This document shows, one piece after another, positions 35,394 through 44,803 of a stretch of DNA of 64,000 nucleotides. Position 1 is the first letter of the stretch. The number at the start of each line of letters is the position of its first letter. Source of the stretch: Chitinophaga pendula (lineage in GTDB: Bacteria > Bacteroidota > Bacteroidia > Chitinophagales > Chitinophagaceae); the NCBI RefSeq assembly GCF_020386615.1, contig NZ_CP077769.1, positions 1 to 64,000 of the forward strand, read 5' to 3'. The notes under the pieces were generated by a model that worked only from the letters and a program-made list of their open reading frames with translations, searched no databases and was not told where the DNA came from. Both the position numbers and the translations under genes were made by a program.

Positions 35394-35993
35394 TCAGCAG
35401 ATATGATCGAGGTATAGGAGGAGCAGGAGAAGACCAGAGACTTCCATATGGTTGGTATGGTTGCTGATGTACTGGCGGATGAACTGGGTGGATTGTTTGA
35501 GATAGTCTTTTACGGAGACTGCGGAGATGCCTAATTGTTCGGCCACTTCCTCGTATGATTTGCCATGGAAGCGACAAAGTTGGAATACTTCTTTTTTGCG
35601 CGGAGGGAGATGTCCGATGGCTTCTTCTACCAGGGAGAGGCGCAGTTGATACAGTTGCTCATCGATGGGTTCCTCTGGGAGGATATCTTCTGGGAGGGTA
35701 TGTTCGGGGATGAGCAGGTTGTTGTCTTTGATTTTCTTCTTGAGGCAGGTCATTGCCTTATTGTAGCTAACTACGAACAGCCATCCGCCTGCCTGTTGCA
35801 TATCGAGGCGGTGGCGGTTTTCCCAGAGGGCCAGGAAAACTTCCTGCGAAATATCTTCCGCCAGTGCAGGTTCGCGGACGATGCGGCTGATATTGGCATA
35901 TACAGCCTGATGGAACCGGTGATAAAGTGCATCAAATAGTTCCAGATAAGCCAAAGTGTTGTCCTGTTCCGTACCTGGTTGGCTTTCCATCAT
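35394..35993 (-). CDS. ECF-type RNA polymerase sigma factor
   Basis: 199 aa with region 2 (about residues 25-95: ALAEDISQEVFLALWENRHRL) and region 4 (about 130-180: LPPRKKEVFQLCRFHGKSYEEVAEQLGISAVSVKDYLKQS). The C-terminal tail is hydrophobic (VSGLLLLLLYLDHIC), common in Bacteroidota FecI-like sigmas. It probably directs transcription of the adjacent susCD-GDPD genes when released by the FecR encoded next. No clear TAnnTTTG element is seen upstream. Confidence 0.94.
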   Translation of the reverse strand: MMESQPGTEQDNTLAYLELFDALYHRFHQAVYANISRIVREPALAEDISQEVFLALWENRHRLDMQQAGGWLFVVSYNKAMTCLKKKIKDNNLLIPEHTLPEDILPEEPIDEQLYQLRLSLVEEAIGHLPPRKKEVFQLCRFHGKSYEEVAEQLGISAVSVKDYLKQSTQFIRQYISNHTNHMEVSGLLLLLLYLDHIC

Positions 35994-36133
35994 GTGTATT
36001 ATTTATTGGATCGGGATAAATGAAAAACAGGCTCCAAATTAATACACGGTTGTATCAGTGCATTATTATGTAATTGTAAAGGCTTTATACCGTTACAGGC
36101 GGTTGTAGTATGGTGGGGGATATACGGCTATAA

Positions 36134-37858
36134 TTATTTTCTGTGGTCGGCGGGGCGGATGTCGATCACTTTCAGCTGAAGGGATACTTGTCCGTTCCAT
36201 TCGTTTTCATCGACCGTAAATACCATATCGAAAGGTTGTTTGTCTGCCATAATGGGGAATTTGTCGGCCATATAGAAGCCTATTCCTGAAAAGGCGGCGG
36301 TGGTATTGCGTGTGTACTGGCGTACGGAGAATTTGATATGTTCTTCTTTAACGATACGGGAGTATCCGCTATCGACGAGGTTGCGTGCCAGGAAAACGGG
36401 CCGGAGGTTGTCGGGGCCTAGTGGTTCGAACTGTTTGAGGATATTGAAGAAAGCTGGGGTGATATCGGCCAGGGAGATCTCGGTGTCGATGACGATCTCG
36501 GGGATGAGGAGTTCGGGATCAATGGTGGTGGCAACCACTTGTTCGAACATCTGCTGAAAGGCTGGTACATTTTCCGGTTTGAGGGTCATGCCGGCAGCAT
36601 AGAAGTGTCCGCCATAGTTTTCGAGGAGATCTTTACACTGGTGGATGGCTTCATATACATTAAACCCCATAACGGAGCGGGCGGAGCCGGCTACTTTATC
36701 ATTGCTTTGCGTAAGGATGATGGTAGGGCGGTAATAATACTTATCGATGAGGCGGGAGGCGACGATGCCTACGACACCTTTATGCCAGTGTGGTTGAAAG
36801 AGGACGGTGGATTTGCGATAGGCGAGGGTCGTATCGTTTTGTATGATAGCGACGGCTTCCTGGGTGATGGTACTGTCGATTTCTTTGCGGTCGAAGTTGT
36901 CTGCGTGGAGTACTTCGGCTATTTCACGAGCTTTGTCGGGGTTGTTCTCGATGAAGAGGTTGACTGCTTTGCGGGCATCGTCCATGCGGCCGGCAGCGTT
37001 GACGCGAGGGGCAATAACGAATACCAGGTTGGAGATGGTAAGTTTCTCTTTGAGTGCGCTCAGTTCGATAAGGGCTTTGATGCCGGGTAAGGGGCTTTCG
37101 TTGACCTTTACGAGGCCATGGAATGCCAGTACCCTGTTTTCTCCTGTCATGGGAACGATATCGGCGGCAATGCTGGTGGCGACGAGATCGAGGAAGCGAT
37201 ATGCTTGCTGGATGGGTATTCCCTTTTTTTGCGCGAGGGCGCAGATCAGTTTAAAGCCGATGCCGCAGCCACTCAGTTCTTTATAAGGGTACGGGCAATC
37301 ATATTGTTTGGGGTTGAGTATGGCGACGGCAGGGGGGAGGATGGCATCGGGCAGGTGATGATCACAGACGATGAAATCGATCCCCATTTCTTTGGCCAAT
37401 GCGATATAATCAGCGGATTTGATTCCACAGTCGAGGGCGATGACGAGGGAAAAGTCGTTGTCGCGGGCGTATTCGATGCCTTGCATGGATATGCCATATC
37501 CTTCGCGGTATCGATGGGGCACATAGAATTCTATGTTAGTATAGATATCATGCAGGAAGGCATATACGGTGGCGACAGCGGTGGTGCCATCGACGTCGTA
37601 GTCGCCATAGATGAGGATCTTTTCTCTATGAAAGATCGCTTGTTCTATGCGGGTGGTGGCTTTTTCCATATCCTTCATGAGCCAGGGGTCATGGAGGTCA
37701 TCGATGGAAGGGCGGAAATACTGGCGGGCGGATTCGAAGGTGTCGATACCTCTTTGTACCAGCAGTCTGCACAGCAGAGGGTGGACCTTAAGAGCGGCCT
37801 GGAGTGATTGTTCCTGTTTTGGTTGATAAGATCTTACTGTCCAACGTTTCTGCATCAT
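36134..37858 (-). CDS. recJ: Single-stranded-DNA-specific exonuclease RecJ
   Basis: 574 aa, the usual RecJ length. DHH-family metal motifs: GDYDVDGTTA (residues 85-94), ALDCG (141-145), VCDHH (164-168) and, in the C-terminal DHHA1 part, GGHFYAAGMT. RecJ degrades single-stranded DNA 5' to 3' in recombination and mismatch repair, in the cytoplasm. The polyprenyl synthase gene lies upstream on the same strand with a 74-bp gap. Confidence 0.95.
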   Translation of the reverse strand: MMQKRWTVRSYQPKQEQSLQAALKVHPLLCRLLVQRGIDTFESARQYFRPSIDDLHDPWLMKDMEKATTRIEQAIFHREKILIYGDYDVDGTTAVATVYAFLHDIYTNIEFYVPHRYREGYGISMQGIEYARDNDFSLVIALDCGIKSADYIALAKEMGIDFIVCDHHLPDAILPPAVAILNPKQYDCPYPYKELSGCGIGFKLICALAQKKGIPIQQAYRFLDLVATSIAADIVPMTGENRVLAFHGLVKVNESPLPGIKALIELSALKEKLTISNLVFVIAPRVNAAGRMDDARKAVNLFIENNPDKAREIAEVLHADNFDRKEIDSTITQEAVAIIQNDTTLAYRKSTVLFQPHWHKGVVGIVASRLIDKYYYRPTIILTQSNDKVAGSARSVMGFNVYEAIHQCKDLLENYGGHFYAAGMTLKPENVPAFQQMFEQVVATTIDPELLIPEIVIDTEISLADITPAFFNILKQFEPLGPDNLRPVFLARNLVDSGYSRIVKEEHIKFSVRQYTRNTTAAFSGIGFYMADKFPIMADKQPFDMVFTVDENEWNGQVSLQLKVIDIRPADHRK

Positions 37859-37932
37859 GATCTATAGTGGAGTGCGCGGGACGTCTGATTGGGAGGTGAC
37901 AAGCTCTTGCGGCAGCCATCCGGCGCTAATGT

Positions 37933-38898
37933 TTAGAAGGTTCTGTCCGTGGTGAAGCGTACGAGCGATTCCAGGCCGTTCCGGAATTCATTTTCCGGGA
38001 ATTGGTGGAGGATGTTCATGGCTTCGTCGCGGTACTGAAACATTTTTTCCTGTGTATACGCTATCCCTCCGGATTTTTTAACCAGTTCGATGACCTCGTT
38101 AACCTTTTGTTTGTCGGTGTTCTGGTTTTTGACAATATATATAATACGTCTTCTGGTTTCCGGGTCGGCATGTTGGAGGGTATAGATGAGGGGGAGTGTG
38201 AGTTTTTTTTCCCGGATGTCGATGCCGGTAGGTTTGCCTATTTTATCGGAGCCATAATCGAAGAGGTCGTCTTTGATCTGGAAGGCAACGCCGACTTTTT
38301 CGCCGAAGAGGCGCATTTGTTCGGTGACTTGTTCGTCGTTGCTGGTGCTCCAGGCGCCTGCGGCACAGGCGGAGGCGAGGAGGGAGGCTGTTTTACGGCG
38401 GATGATCTCGAAGTAAATGTCTTCTTTTATATTGAGTTTCCGTGTTTTTTCTATTTGGAGGAGTTCTCCTTCACTCATTTCCTTGACGGCTTCGGAAAGT
38501 ATTTGGAGGCTTTTGAAGTCGTTGTTGTTGAGGGAGAGGAGGAGGCCTTTGGAGAGGAGGTAGTCGCCGACGAGGACGGCGATCTTATTTTTCCAGAGGG
38601 CGTTGATGGAAAACATGCCACGGCGTTCGTTGGCATCGTCTACTACGTCGTCATGGACGAGGGTGGCCGTATGGAGTAATTCTACGAGTGCAGCGGCCCG
38701 GTAGGTACTTTCTTCAATATTATTATTGAATAGCTTGGCGGAGAGCAAGACGAACATTGGTCTGATTTGCTTGCCTTTACGCTTAACAATATAGTGCATG
38801 ATCCGGTCCAGGAGCGGGACATGACTTTTTACCGAGTCTGAGAATTTGTTTTCGAAATCGTGTAATTCCTTACTGATCAGATGCTTAATTTCGTCCAT
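37933..38898 (-). CDS. Trans-polyprenyl diphosphate synthase (octaprenyl-type)
   Basis: 321 aa. Signature motifs of long-chain prenyl elongases: GKQIRP (residues 42-47), the first Asp-rich motif DDVVDD (83-88) and the second in IKDDLFDYG (about 215-222). It adds isopentenyl diphosphate units to allylic primers, making the side chain of menaquinone in most Bacteroidota. Chain length cannot be read off safely by eye. No membrane segments; cytoplasmic. Start at ATG 38898 is the first in frame. Confidence 0.92.
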   Translation of the reverse strand: MDEIKHLISKELHDFENKFSDSVKSHVPLLDRIMHYIVKRKGKQIRPMFVLLSAKLFNNNIEESTYRAAALVELLHTATLVHDDVVDDANERRGMFSINALWKNKIAVLVGDYLLSKGLLLSLNNNDFKSLQILSEAVKEMSEGELLQIEKTRKLNIKEDIYFEIIRRKTASLLASACAAGAWSTSNDEQVTEQMRLFGEKVGVAFQIKDDLFDYGSDKIGKPTGIDIREKKLTLPLIYTLQHADPETRRRIIYIVKNQNTDKQKVNEVIELVKKSGGIAYTQEKMFQYRDEAMNILHQFPENEFRNGLESLVRFTTDRTF

Positions 38899-39101
38899 GA
38901 TTGTAGAAAAAGGATTGCTAAGCTAGGTTTAAAATATCAAATTTTAACAATTTGGCCCTTAATTTGTAGTTAAGGGAATAACATTACTTTAACATTGCTT
39001 TATTTAAGTTATAACAAATAGGGTAATTAAGGTATAACAATTGTTTCGACTAAGTTCTAATAGTGAGGGACTTATCAATAGAAATAATCTTGCAAGAAAA
39101 A

Positions 39102-39132
39102 TTTGTAGATTCATTTCCAATTTTTACCTTTG
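39102..39132 (+). promoter_or_regulatory. Bacteroidota consensus promoter of the OmpA-family gene
   Basis: TTTG at 39102-39105 and TACCTTTG at 39125-39132 are separated by exactly 19 bp, a full match to TTTG-N19-TAnnTTTG. The start codon is at 39190, giving a leader of roughly 50 nt that is A- and T-rich just before the ATG, as in highly expressed genes of the phylum. Confidence 0.88.
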
Positions 39133-39189
39133 CTTGGTAAAAAACGGGTTATTAGTAAATTTTTAACAGTTTTTAAATAAAAAACAATT

Positions 39190-40740
39190 ATGGCAAGCAA
39201 AAAGTACTTATTACTGGCAGGCGCTATGAGTTTACTAGCGGCGTCTTCTGGTTTTGCACAGGTTCAGCCTAACTACGATGCCCTGGATTCATCCAAAGTT
39301 CCGGCATCAAGATTGGCCCAACACAATAACTTCATCAACCACCAGTATGATTATCCTGCTAAGCCCAGGAGCATGTGGGAGCTTGGTCTTCACGGTGGTC
39401 TTCACTTTATCGCTGGTGATGTATCTGCTCGTCCCGGATATGGTGGTGGTATCTCCTTGAGAAAAGCACTGGGTCATACGATCTCTTTGAGAGCTGAGTA
39501 TACCGGATCTATAGATAAGGGTCTGCACTATGAATTGGTACCCGTGAATTTGAACGGTTCTAATGCCTGGGCTGCTACTGCTGCTCGTAATGGTGGTAAG
39601 ATTGTTCCTAACTACAAGACACAGACACACCAACTGTCTATCGACTTCATCGCTTCCCTGAGCAACATCCTGTTCTACAAATCTCAGCCTAAAGTTAACT
39701 GGTATATCTTAGCTGGTTATAGCCTGGGTCTGATCGATGTAGATGTGGACGCTTTGGGTGCTAACGGTCAAGGTTACGATTACTCTGGTATCAACTTCAG
39801 CGGTAAACGTAAAGACATCCGTGATCAACTGAAAAACCTGTACGATGGTGATTATGAGCAGAATGCTCCTAACCAAGGTAACAGGATTTCTATCGGTCGT
39901 CGCGATGGTAACCAACTGCTCCGTCATGGTGCTAACGTTGGTACTGGTGTTGCTTTCCGCGTATCTAAGCGTTTCAACATCGGTGTTGAGCAGAAATTGA
40001 TCACTTACTTTGATGATTATCTGGACGGTTATACCAAAGGTGCTTTCGACAACTCTAAAGACTTCATGTCTTACACTAGCGTTCGTCTGAACTTCAACCT
40101 GGGTAACCCTGCTAAACGCGTAGAGCCACTGTGGTGGGTAAATCCGCTGGATTTCGCTTACAACGAGCTGAGCTCTCCCCGTCACATGAAACTGCCTACT
40201 CCCGTTCTGCCTGATGCTGACGGAGACGGTGTAACTGATCAGTTCGATCGTGAGCCTAACACTCCTGCAGGTGCTCCTGTTGACGTGAACGGTGTTGCTA
40301 AAGATACTGATGGTGACGGTGTTCCTGACTACAAAGACAAACAGCTGATCACTCCGACTTACTGCCAGCCAGTTGACGCTGATGGTGTTGGTAAATGCCC
40401 AGATCCTGAGTGCTGCAAGAACATCGCTCCTAAAGCTACTTGTTCTTCCCTGGTACTGCCTAGCGCATCTTTCAAAGGTAGCTCTGTGAAAGTATCTAAA
40501 GATATGGAAGCCGTACTGTCTAGCGTAGCTAACACACTGAGAAGCAACCCTGAATGTAATGTTCTGGTTACTGGCCACGCTGGTGCTAAAGGTAAAAAAG
40601 GTGGTGTTGACCTGAGCAGCAGAAGAGTTGACGCAGTGATTGACTACCTGGCTGACAAGCAAGGTATCGACCGCGGTCGCTTCATCAAACAAAACACTCC
40701 TGGTGAGTCTAACACTGTAGATTTAGCTCCTGCTAACTAA
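39190..40740 (+). CDS. OmpA-family outer-membrane protein with TSP3 repeats
   Basis: 516 aa with signal peptide (cleavage after SSGFAQ). The N-terminal two thirds (about residues 60-325) form an outer-membrane beta-barrel, ending in RLNFNLG. Then come two calcium-binding thrombospondin type 3 repeats (DADGDGVTDQFD and DTDGDGVPDYKD, about 345-395), a Cys-containing linker and a C-terminal OmpA domain that binds peptidoglycan (NVLVTGHAGAKGKKGGVDLSSRRVDAVIDYL). The codon use is strongly biased to few codons, and the promoter is consensus, so expression should be high. It probably links outer membrane and cell wall. Its promoter and terminator mark it as a single-gene unit. Confidence 0.93.
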   Translation: MASKKYLLLAGAMSLLAASSGFAQVQPNYDALDSSKVPASRLAQHNNFINHQYDYPAKPRSMWELGLHGGLHFIAGDVSARPGYGGGISLRKALGHTISLRAEYTGSIDKGLHYELVPVNLNGSNAWAATAARNGGKIVPNYKTQTHQLSIDFIASLSNILFYKSQPKVNWYILAGYSLGLIDVDVDALGANGQGYDYSGINFSGKRKDIRDQLKNLYDGDYEQNAPNQGNRISIGRRDGNQLLRHGANVGTGVAFRVSKRFNIGVEQKLITYFDDYLDGYTKGAFDNSKDFMSYTSVRLNFNLGNPAKRVEPLWWVNPLDFAYNELSSPRHMKLPTPVLPDADGDGVTDQFDREPNTPAGAPVDVNGVAKDTDGDGVPDYKDKQLITPTYCQPVDADGVGKCPDPECCKNIAPKATCSSLVLPSASFKGSSVKVSKDMEAVLSSVANTLRSNPECNVLVTGHAGAKGKKGGVDLSSRRVDAVIDYLADKQGIDRGRFIKQNTPGESNTVDLAPAN

Positions 40741-40774
40741 TATAGTGATCTCACACAGTAGATAATAACACTAG

Positions 40775-40810
40775 CCTCCCGACATGCGAATGTCGGGAGG
40801 TTTTTCTTTT
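40775..40810 (+). terminator. Intrinsic terminator of the OmpA-family gene
   Basis: CCTCCCGACAT (40775-40785) and ATGTCGGGAGG (40790-40800) form an 11-bp stem with a 4-nt loop, followed by TTTTTCTTTT. Confidence 0.93.
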
Positions 40811-40867
40811 AAGGATACATATAGGGCATTCATGAGCGCTGTCAAAGTCGAGCCCGCCAACTGGAAA

Positions 40868-40898
40868 TTTCTAAATCCAAATATTCCCCCTAAATTTG
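40868..40898 (+). promoter_or_regulatory. Probable promoter of kup
   Basis: TTTC at 40868-40871 (one mismatch to TTTG), a 19-bp spacer, and an exact TAAATTTG at 40891-40898. The GTG start of kup is 28 bp further on. Confidence 0.62.
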
Positions 40899-40925
40899 AG
40901 CGCTCTTTAACTAATTACATAGTCA

Positions 40926-42878
40926 GTGAGAATAGATATCAACAAGGTGAGCTTGGCCGGTCTGGTAGTAGCCCTTGGTATTATTTACGGTGACATTGGC
41001 ACCTCTCCATTATATGTGTTCAAAGCTATTGTTGGCGGTAACCCGGTCAGTGACCTGTTGGTCATCGGGGGTATATCCTGCATTATCTGGACACTTACTT
41101 TACAGACAACCATCAAATATGTGATCTTAACCTTACGGGCAGATAACAAGGGGGAAGGAGGCATCTTTTCCCTTTATGCATTGGTAAGGAGACATGCCAA
41201 ATGGACGGTGATATTTGGTATGATCGGAGGAGCCGCTTTGCTGGCAGACGGGATCATTACGCCACCTATTACCGTTACCTCAGCGATAGAGGGGTTGCGT
41301 ACACTGGAAGTATTTAAGGACCTGTCTCAATGGACGATCGTGAAGATCGTACTGACGATCATCACCGGATTGTTTGTGATGCAGCAGTTCGGGACCGTGT
41401 CTATCGGGAAGATGTTTGGACCTATTATGGTGATCTGGTTTTCCATGCTGGGTATACTGGGGCTTTCGCATATTGCGGATGACCTGAGTGTATTGAAGGC
41501 ATTCAGCCCGCATTACGCCATTGAATTGTTAACGACCTATCCTAAAGGATTTTTGATACTGGGAGCTGTATTCCTTTGTACTACGGGGGCAGAGGCCTTG
41601 TACTCGGACCTGGGGCACTGTGGGAAGAGCAATATCCGTATCTCCTGGATCTTTGTGAAGGCCTGTCTGATCCTGAATTACCTGGGACAGGGCGCCTGGC
41701 TGCTGACGCAGCGGGGACAGATCTTACCCAAAGACCAGAACCCCTTCTTCACCATTATGCCGGAGTGGTTTGTCATCTTTGGCGTGTTGATCGCCACGAT
41801 GGCGTCTATTATCGCCAGCCAGGCATTGATATCCGGATCGTTTACGCTGATCTCGGAAGCTATGCGGATGAACCTGTGGCCAAAATTACGCATCAATTAC
41901 CCTACAGAAATGCGGGGACAGTTGTATATACCGGGGCTTAATATCATGCTGTTCGTAGGCTGTCTGGCCATTGTGCTGATATTCCAGGAGTCCAGTGCCA
42001 TGGAAGCAGCATATGGTCTGTCCATTACGATCTGTATGCTGATGACTTCCTGCCTGTTTGCTTTTTACCTGTATACGAGGAGGGTACGGCTGGTCTGGAT
42101 CTTACTTTACCTGGCGGTATACCTGACGATAGAGTTCTCTTTCCTGTTTGCCAACCTGGTGAAATTCATGCACGGCGGTTATGTGACAGTGGTAGTAGCG
42201 GGTGGTTTGTTTGTGGTGATGCTGGTGTGGTTTAAGTCGAGGAAGATCAAAAACCGCTATGTGGAATTTGTGCGACTGGAAGATTACCTGCCAATATTGC
42301 AGGAGCTGAGCAATGACACGACCATCCCCAAATATGCGACACACCTGGTGTATATGAGCAGTGCGGACAATCCAAAGGAGATAGAGCATAAAATCATTTA
42401 TTCGATATTGAACAAGAAGCCCAAGCGGGCAGATATATACTGGTTCGTGCATGTGGATGTAGTAGATGAGCCTTACCTGAGCGAGTATTCAGTACAGACG
42501 ATCATCCCTAACGAGGTGATACGGGTAGAGTTCCGTTTAGGGTTCAAGGTAGAGCAGCGTATCAATCTGATGTTCCGGATGGTGGTGGAAGATATGGTGC
42601 GGAATAAGGAGGTGAACATTGTAAGCCGGTACGAGTCGTTGAGTAAGAACAATGTGGTAGGCGATTTCCAATTCATTGTGATGGAAAAATTCCTTTCTCA
42701 CGATAATGACCTCCCGTTGTATGAGCGGATGGTGATGCGTAGTTATTTCTGGCTGAAGAAGGTGAGTTTGTCGGAGGAGAGAGGCTTCGGGCTGGATTCC
42801 AGCTATGTAACGATTGAAAAATATCCACTGGTGGTAGCGCCCGTTACCAACCTGCAGTTAAAACGTATTATACATTAG
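40926..42878 (+). CDS. kup: Kup-family potassium uptake transporter
   Basis: 650 aa with a GTG start at 40926; a TAG lies in the same frame just upstream, so no earlier start exists. The N terminus holds the Kup hallmark GIIYGDIGTSPLYVFK (about residues 18-33). About twelve membrane segments fill residues 10-440, followed by a cytoplasmic C-terminal domain of some 200 residues (ending LQLKRIIH). Kup proteins are proton-coupled K+ importers of the inner membrane. It stands alone between a terminator and the GH123-like gene. Confidence 0.95.
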   Translation: MRIDINKVSLAGLVVALGIIYGDIGTSPLYVFKAIVGGNPVSDLLVIGGISCIIWTLTLQTTIKYVILTLRADNKGEGGIFSLYALVRRHAKWTVIFGMIGGAALLADGIITPPITVTSAIEGLRTLEVFKDLSQWTIVKIVLTIITGLFVMQQFGTVSIGKMFGPIMVIWFSMLGILGLSHIADDLSVLKAFSPHYAIELLTTYPKGFLILGAVFLCTTGAEALYSDLGHCGKSNIRISWIFVKACLILNYLGQGAWLLTQRGQILPKDQNPFFTIMPEWFVIFGVLIATMASIIASQALISGSFTLISEAMRMNLWPKLRINYPTEMRGQLYIPGLNIMLFVGCLAIVLIFQESSAMEAAYGLSITICMLMTSCLFAFYLYTRRVRLVWILLYLAVYLTIEFSFLFANLVKFMHGGYVTVVVAGGLFVVMLVWFKSRKIKNRYVEFVRLEDYLPILQELSNDTTIPKYATHLVYMSSADNPKEIEHKIIYSILNKKPKRADIYWFVHVDVVDEPYLSEYSVQTIIPNEVIRVEFRLGFKVEQRINLMFRMVVEDMVRNKEVNIVSRYESLSKNNVVGDFQFIVMEKFLSHDNDLPLYERMVMRSYFWLKKVSLSEERGFGLDSSYVTIEKYPLVVAPVTNLQLKRIIH

Positions 42879-42969
42879 TGCGGATAGTTTGTGGTTATTT
42901 GTTTCCTGTTGTGCGCTGGGGTTAGTATCTTACCTCCTGCCAAATACAGTGAACAAATAACTACGAACT

Positions 42970-44724
42970 ATGAAACTAATCGGCACTATGCTGCTCAGCC
43001 TGGCGAGCAGTCTTGCGATGGCCCAGGCCAGTAATTTCCACATTTACCAGGAGCTTCCCGATCCTGCCAAGATGGACCTTTCTTCCTGGGCGAAGGTCGG
43101 CAAGGGTATACATGCTGCTTTCGGAGATGCAGATACCCGTTATCCAAAACATGTTGTTCCGGGCGCTACGCCACTGCAAACTACCTGGGAGGTGACTGCC
43201 TGGAGAGGGGAGCGAGTGCATACCCAGCTGGTGTTATGGACTGGCGGAGCGCAGGCGGGCGTCAGCATAGAGTTGTCTCCGCTGAAAGATGAGCGAGGGC
43301 ACCGTATTGACCGTGCGCGTATCAGCGCCGGTTTTTTGCGTTATGTAATGACGGATGAGCTGAATAAGGATGGTACCGGTTGCGGGTATCGTAAGGCGAA
43401 GGATTTTGATTCATCGCTGGTGGCTGATGCGATTGATCGTGTAGCCGCTACTGATATACCTGATCATACTACGCAGCCCGTGTGGCTTAGTGTAGATGTA
43501 CCGGCAGGTGCACCGGCCGGCACTTACAAGGGTTACCTGAAGGTGCGCGTGGGCGCTAATTTTTATCCGGAGATGCTGCACTATACGATACATGTAAAAG
43601 ACAGGGTGTTGCCGGCTCCTGCGGATCGTAAGTTCCACCTGGACCTGTGGCAGAGCCCCGATGCGGTGGCCCGTATGTACCAGGTGCCGAAGTGGAGTGC
43701 TGCGCATTACAAGGCGATGGCGCCGTACATGCAGTTGCTGGCAGCTGCCGGGCAGAAGGTTATTACAGCCAGTATCATTTACGATCCCTGGAATGCGCAG
43801 ACGGAGGATATCTATGCGAGCACGATCAAGTGGACGAAAAAGAAGGACGGCAGTTGGGAGTATGATTACCGTGTATTTGACGCGTGGATATCGTTTATGA
43901 TGCAGCAGGGTATCCGCCAGCAGATCAACTGTTACAGTATGATCCCGTGGAACCTGAAGTTCTATTACTATGATGAGGCAGCGGGTCGGGATACTTTCAT
44001 TGTGGCGAAGACGAGTACGCCGGAGTATGCGGCGCATTGGAAGCCGATGCTGACGGATTTTGCGCGTCATCTGAAGGCGAAGGGCTGGTTTGACAAGACG
44101 GTAATTGCGATGGATGAACGGCCTTTGAAAGATATGCAGGATGCTATTACGTTGATCAAGTCGGTGGATAAGCAATTTAAAATCTCATTGGCAGGTAATT
44201 ATCATCCGGAGATAGTAGCGGATCTGTACGACTATTGTGTGGCATCGAACCAGGAGGTACCGGCGGCAGTGAAGGAGCAACGTCGGGCCGGCGGGCTGTT
44301 GACGACCTACTATACCTGTTGTACGGAAGGGTATCCGAATACGTTCAGTTTTTCGCCACCGGCGGAAGCTGCGTGGTTGCCCTGGCATGCGGCTTTGAAG
44401 GGCTACGACGGTTACCTGAGATGGGCGTATAACAGCTGGGTACAGCGGCCGATGCAGGATTCGCGGTTCCGTACCTGGGCGGCTGGTGATACCTATTTCG
44501 TGTATCCCGGGGTACGTAGTTCTATCCGGTTTGAGCGGTTGTTGGAGGGGATACAGGACTATGAGAAGATCCGTTTGTTACGGACGGAGTTCCGGCAGGT
44601 GGGTAATATGGCGGGATTGCAGCAGCTAGAGGAGTTGTTGTCTACGTTTGAGCTGGACCGGTTGAAGACGGAACCGGCAGCGGAGATGTTACGTAAGGCG
44701 AAAGCTGGATTGAATAAGTTGTAG
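42970..44724 (+). CDS. GH123/DUF4091-like secreted glycoside hydrolase
   Basis: 584 aa with signal peptide (cleavage after AMAQ). The N-terminal region is a beta-sandwich (about residues 25-210, RGERVHTQLVLWTGGAQAG). The C-terminal half is a (beta/alpha)8-type barrel with Asp382-Glu383 in VIAMDERP, placed like the Asp-Glu pair used for substrate-assisted catalysis in GH123 enzymes, and the DUF4091 segment (TYFVYPG...SIRFERLLEGIQDYE). GH123 members cleave beta-N-acetylgalactosaminides, for example from glycosphingolipids. Substrate here is inferred from family only. No susCD genes or other glycan-degradation genes are adjacent; a hairpin at 44757 separates it from the convergent regulator gene. 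Confidence 0.82.
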   Translation: MKLIGTMLLSLASSLAMAQASNFHIYQELPDPAKMDLSSWAKVGKGIHAAFGDADTRYPKHVVPGATPLQTTWEVTAWRGERVHTQLVLWTGGAQAGVSIELSPLKDERGHRIDRARISAGFLRYVMTDELNKDGTGCGYRKAKDFDSSLVADAIDRVAATDIPDHTTQPVWLSVDVPAGAPAGTYKGYLKVRVGANFYPEMLHYTIHVKDRVLPAPADRKFHLDLWQSPDAVARMYQVPKWSAAHYKAMAPYMQLLAAAGQKVITASIIYDPWNAQTEDIYASTIKWTKKKDGSWEYDYRVFDAWISFMMQQGIRQQINCYSMIPWNLKFYYYDEAAGRDTFIVAKTSTPEYAAHWKPMLTDFARHLKAKGWFDKTVIAMDERPLKDMQDAITLIKSVDKQFKISLAGNYHPEIVADLYDYCVASNQEVPAAVKEQRRAGGLLTTYYTCCTEGYPNTFSFSPPAEAAWLPWHAALKGYDGYLRWAYNSWVQRPMQDSRFRTWAAGDTYFVYPGVRSSIRFERLLEGIQDYEKIRLLRTEFRQVGNMAGLQQLEELLSTFELDRLKTEPAAEMLRKAKAGLNKL

Positions 44725-44756
44725 GGAGGCAGGTAGTATATCTGACTGACAGCGGG

Positions 44757-44797
44757 CTATCCCCACGGTGCTATGCATGGTGGGGATAGTTATTTTA
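44757..44797. terminator. Shared hairpin between the convergent GH123-like and Crp/Fnr genes
   Basis: CTATCCCCAC (44757-44766) and GTGGGGATAG (44780-44789) are perfect inverted repeats with a 13-nt loop, followed on the plus strand by TTATTTTA. It sits between two converging genes and may serve both. Confidence 0.75.
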
Positions 44798-44803
44798 AGG
44801 GCA

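Noticed and set aside
40784..40993. 69-codon plus-strand frame before kup
   Set aside because: It begins inside the terminator hairpin of the OmpA-family gene and overlaps the kup start in another frame; no conserved features.
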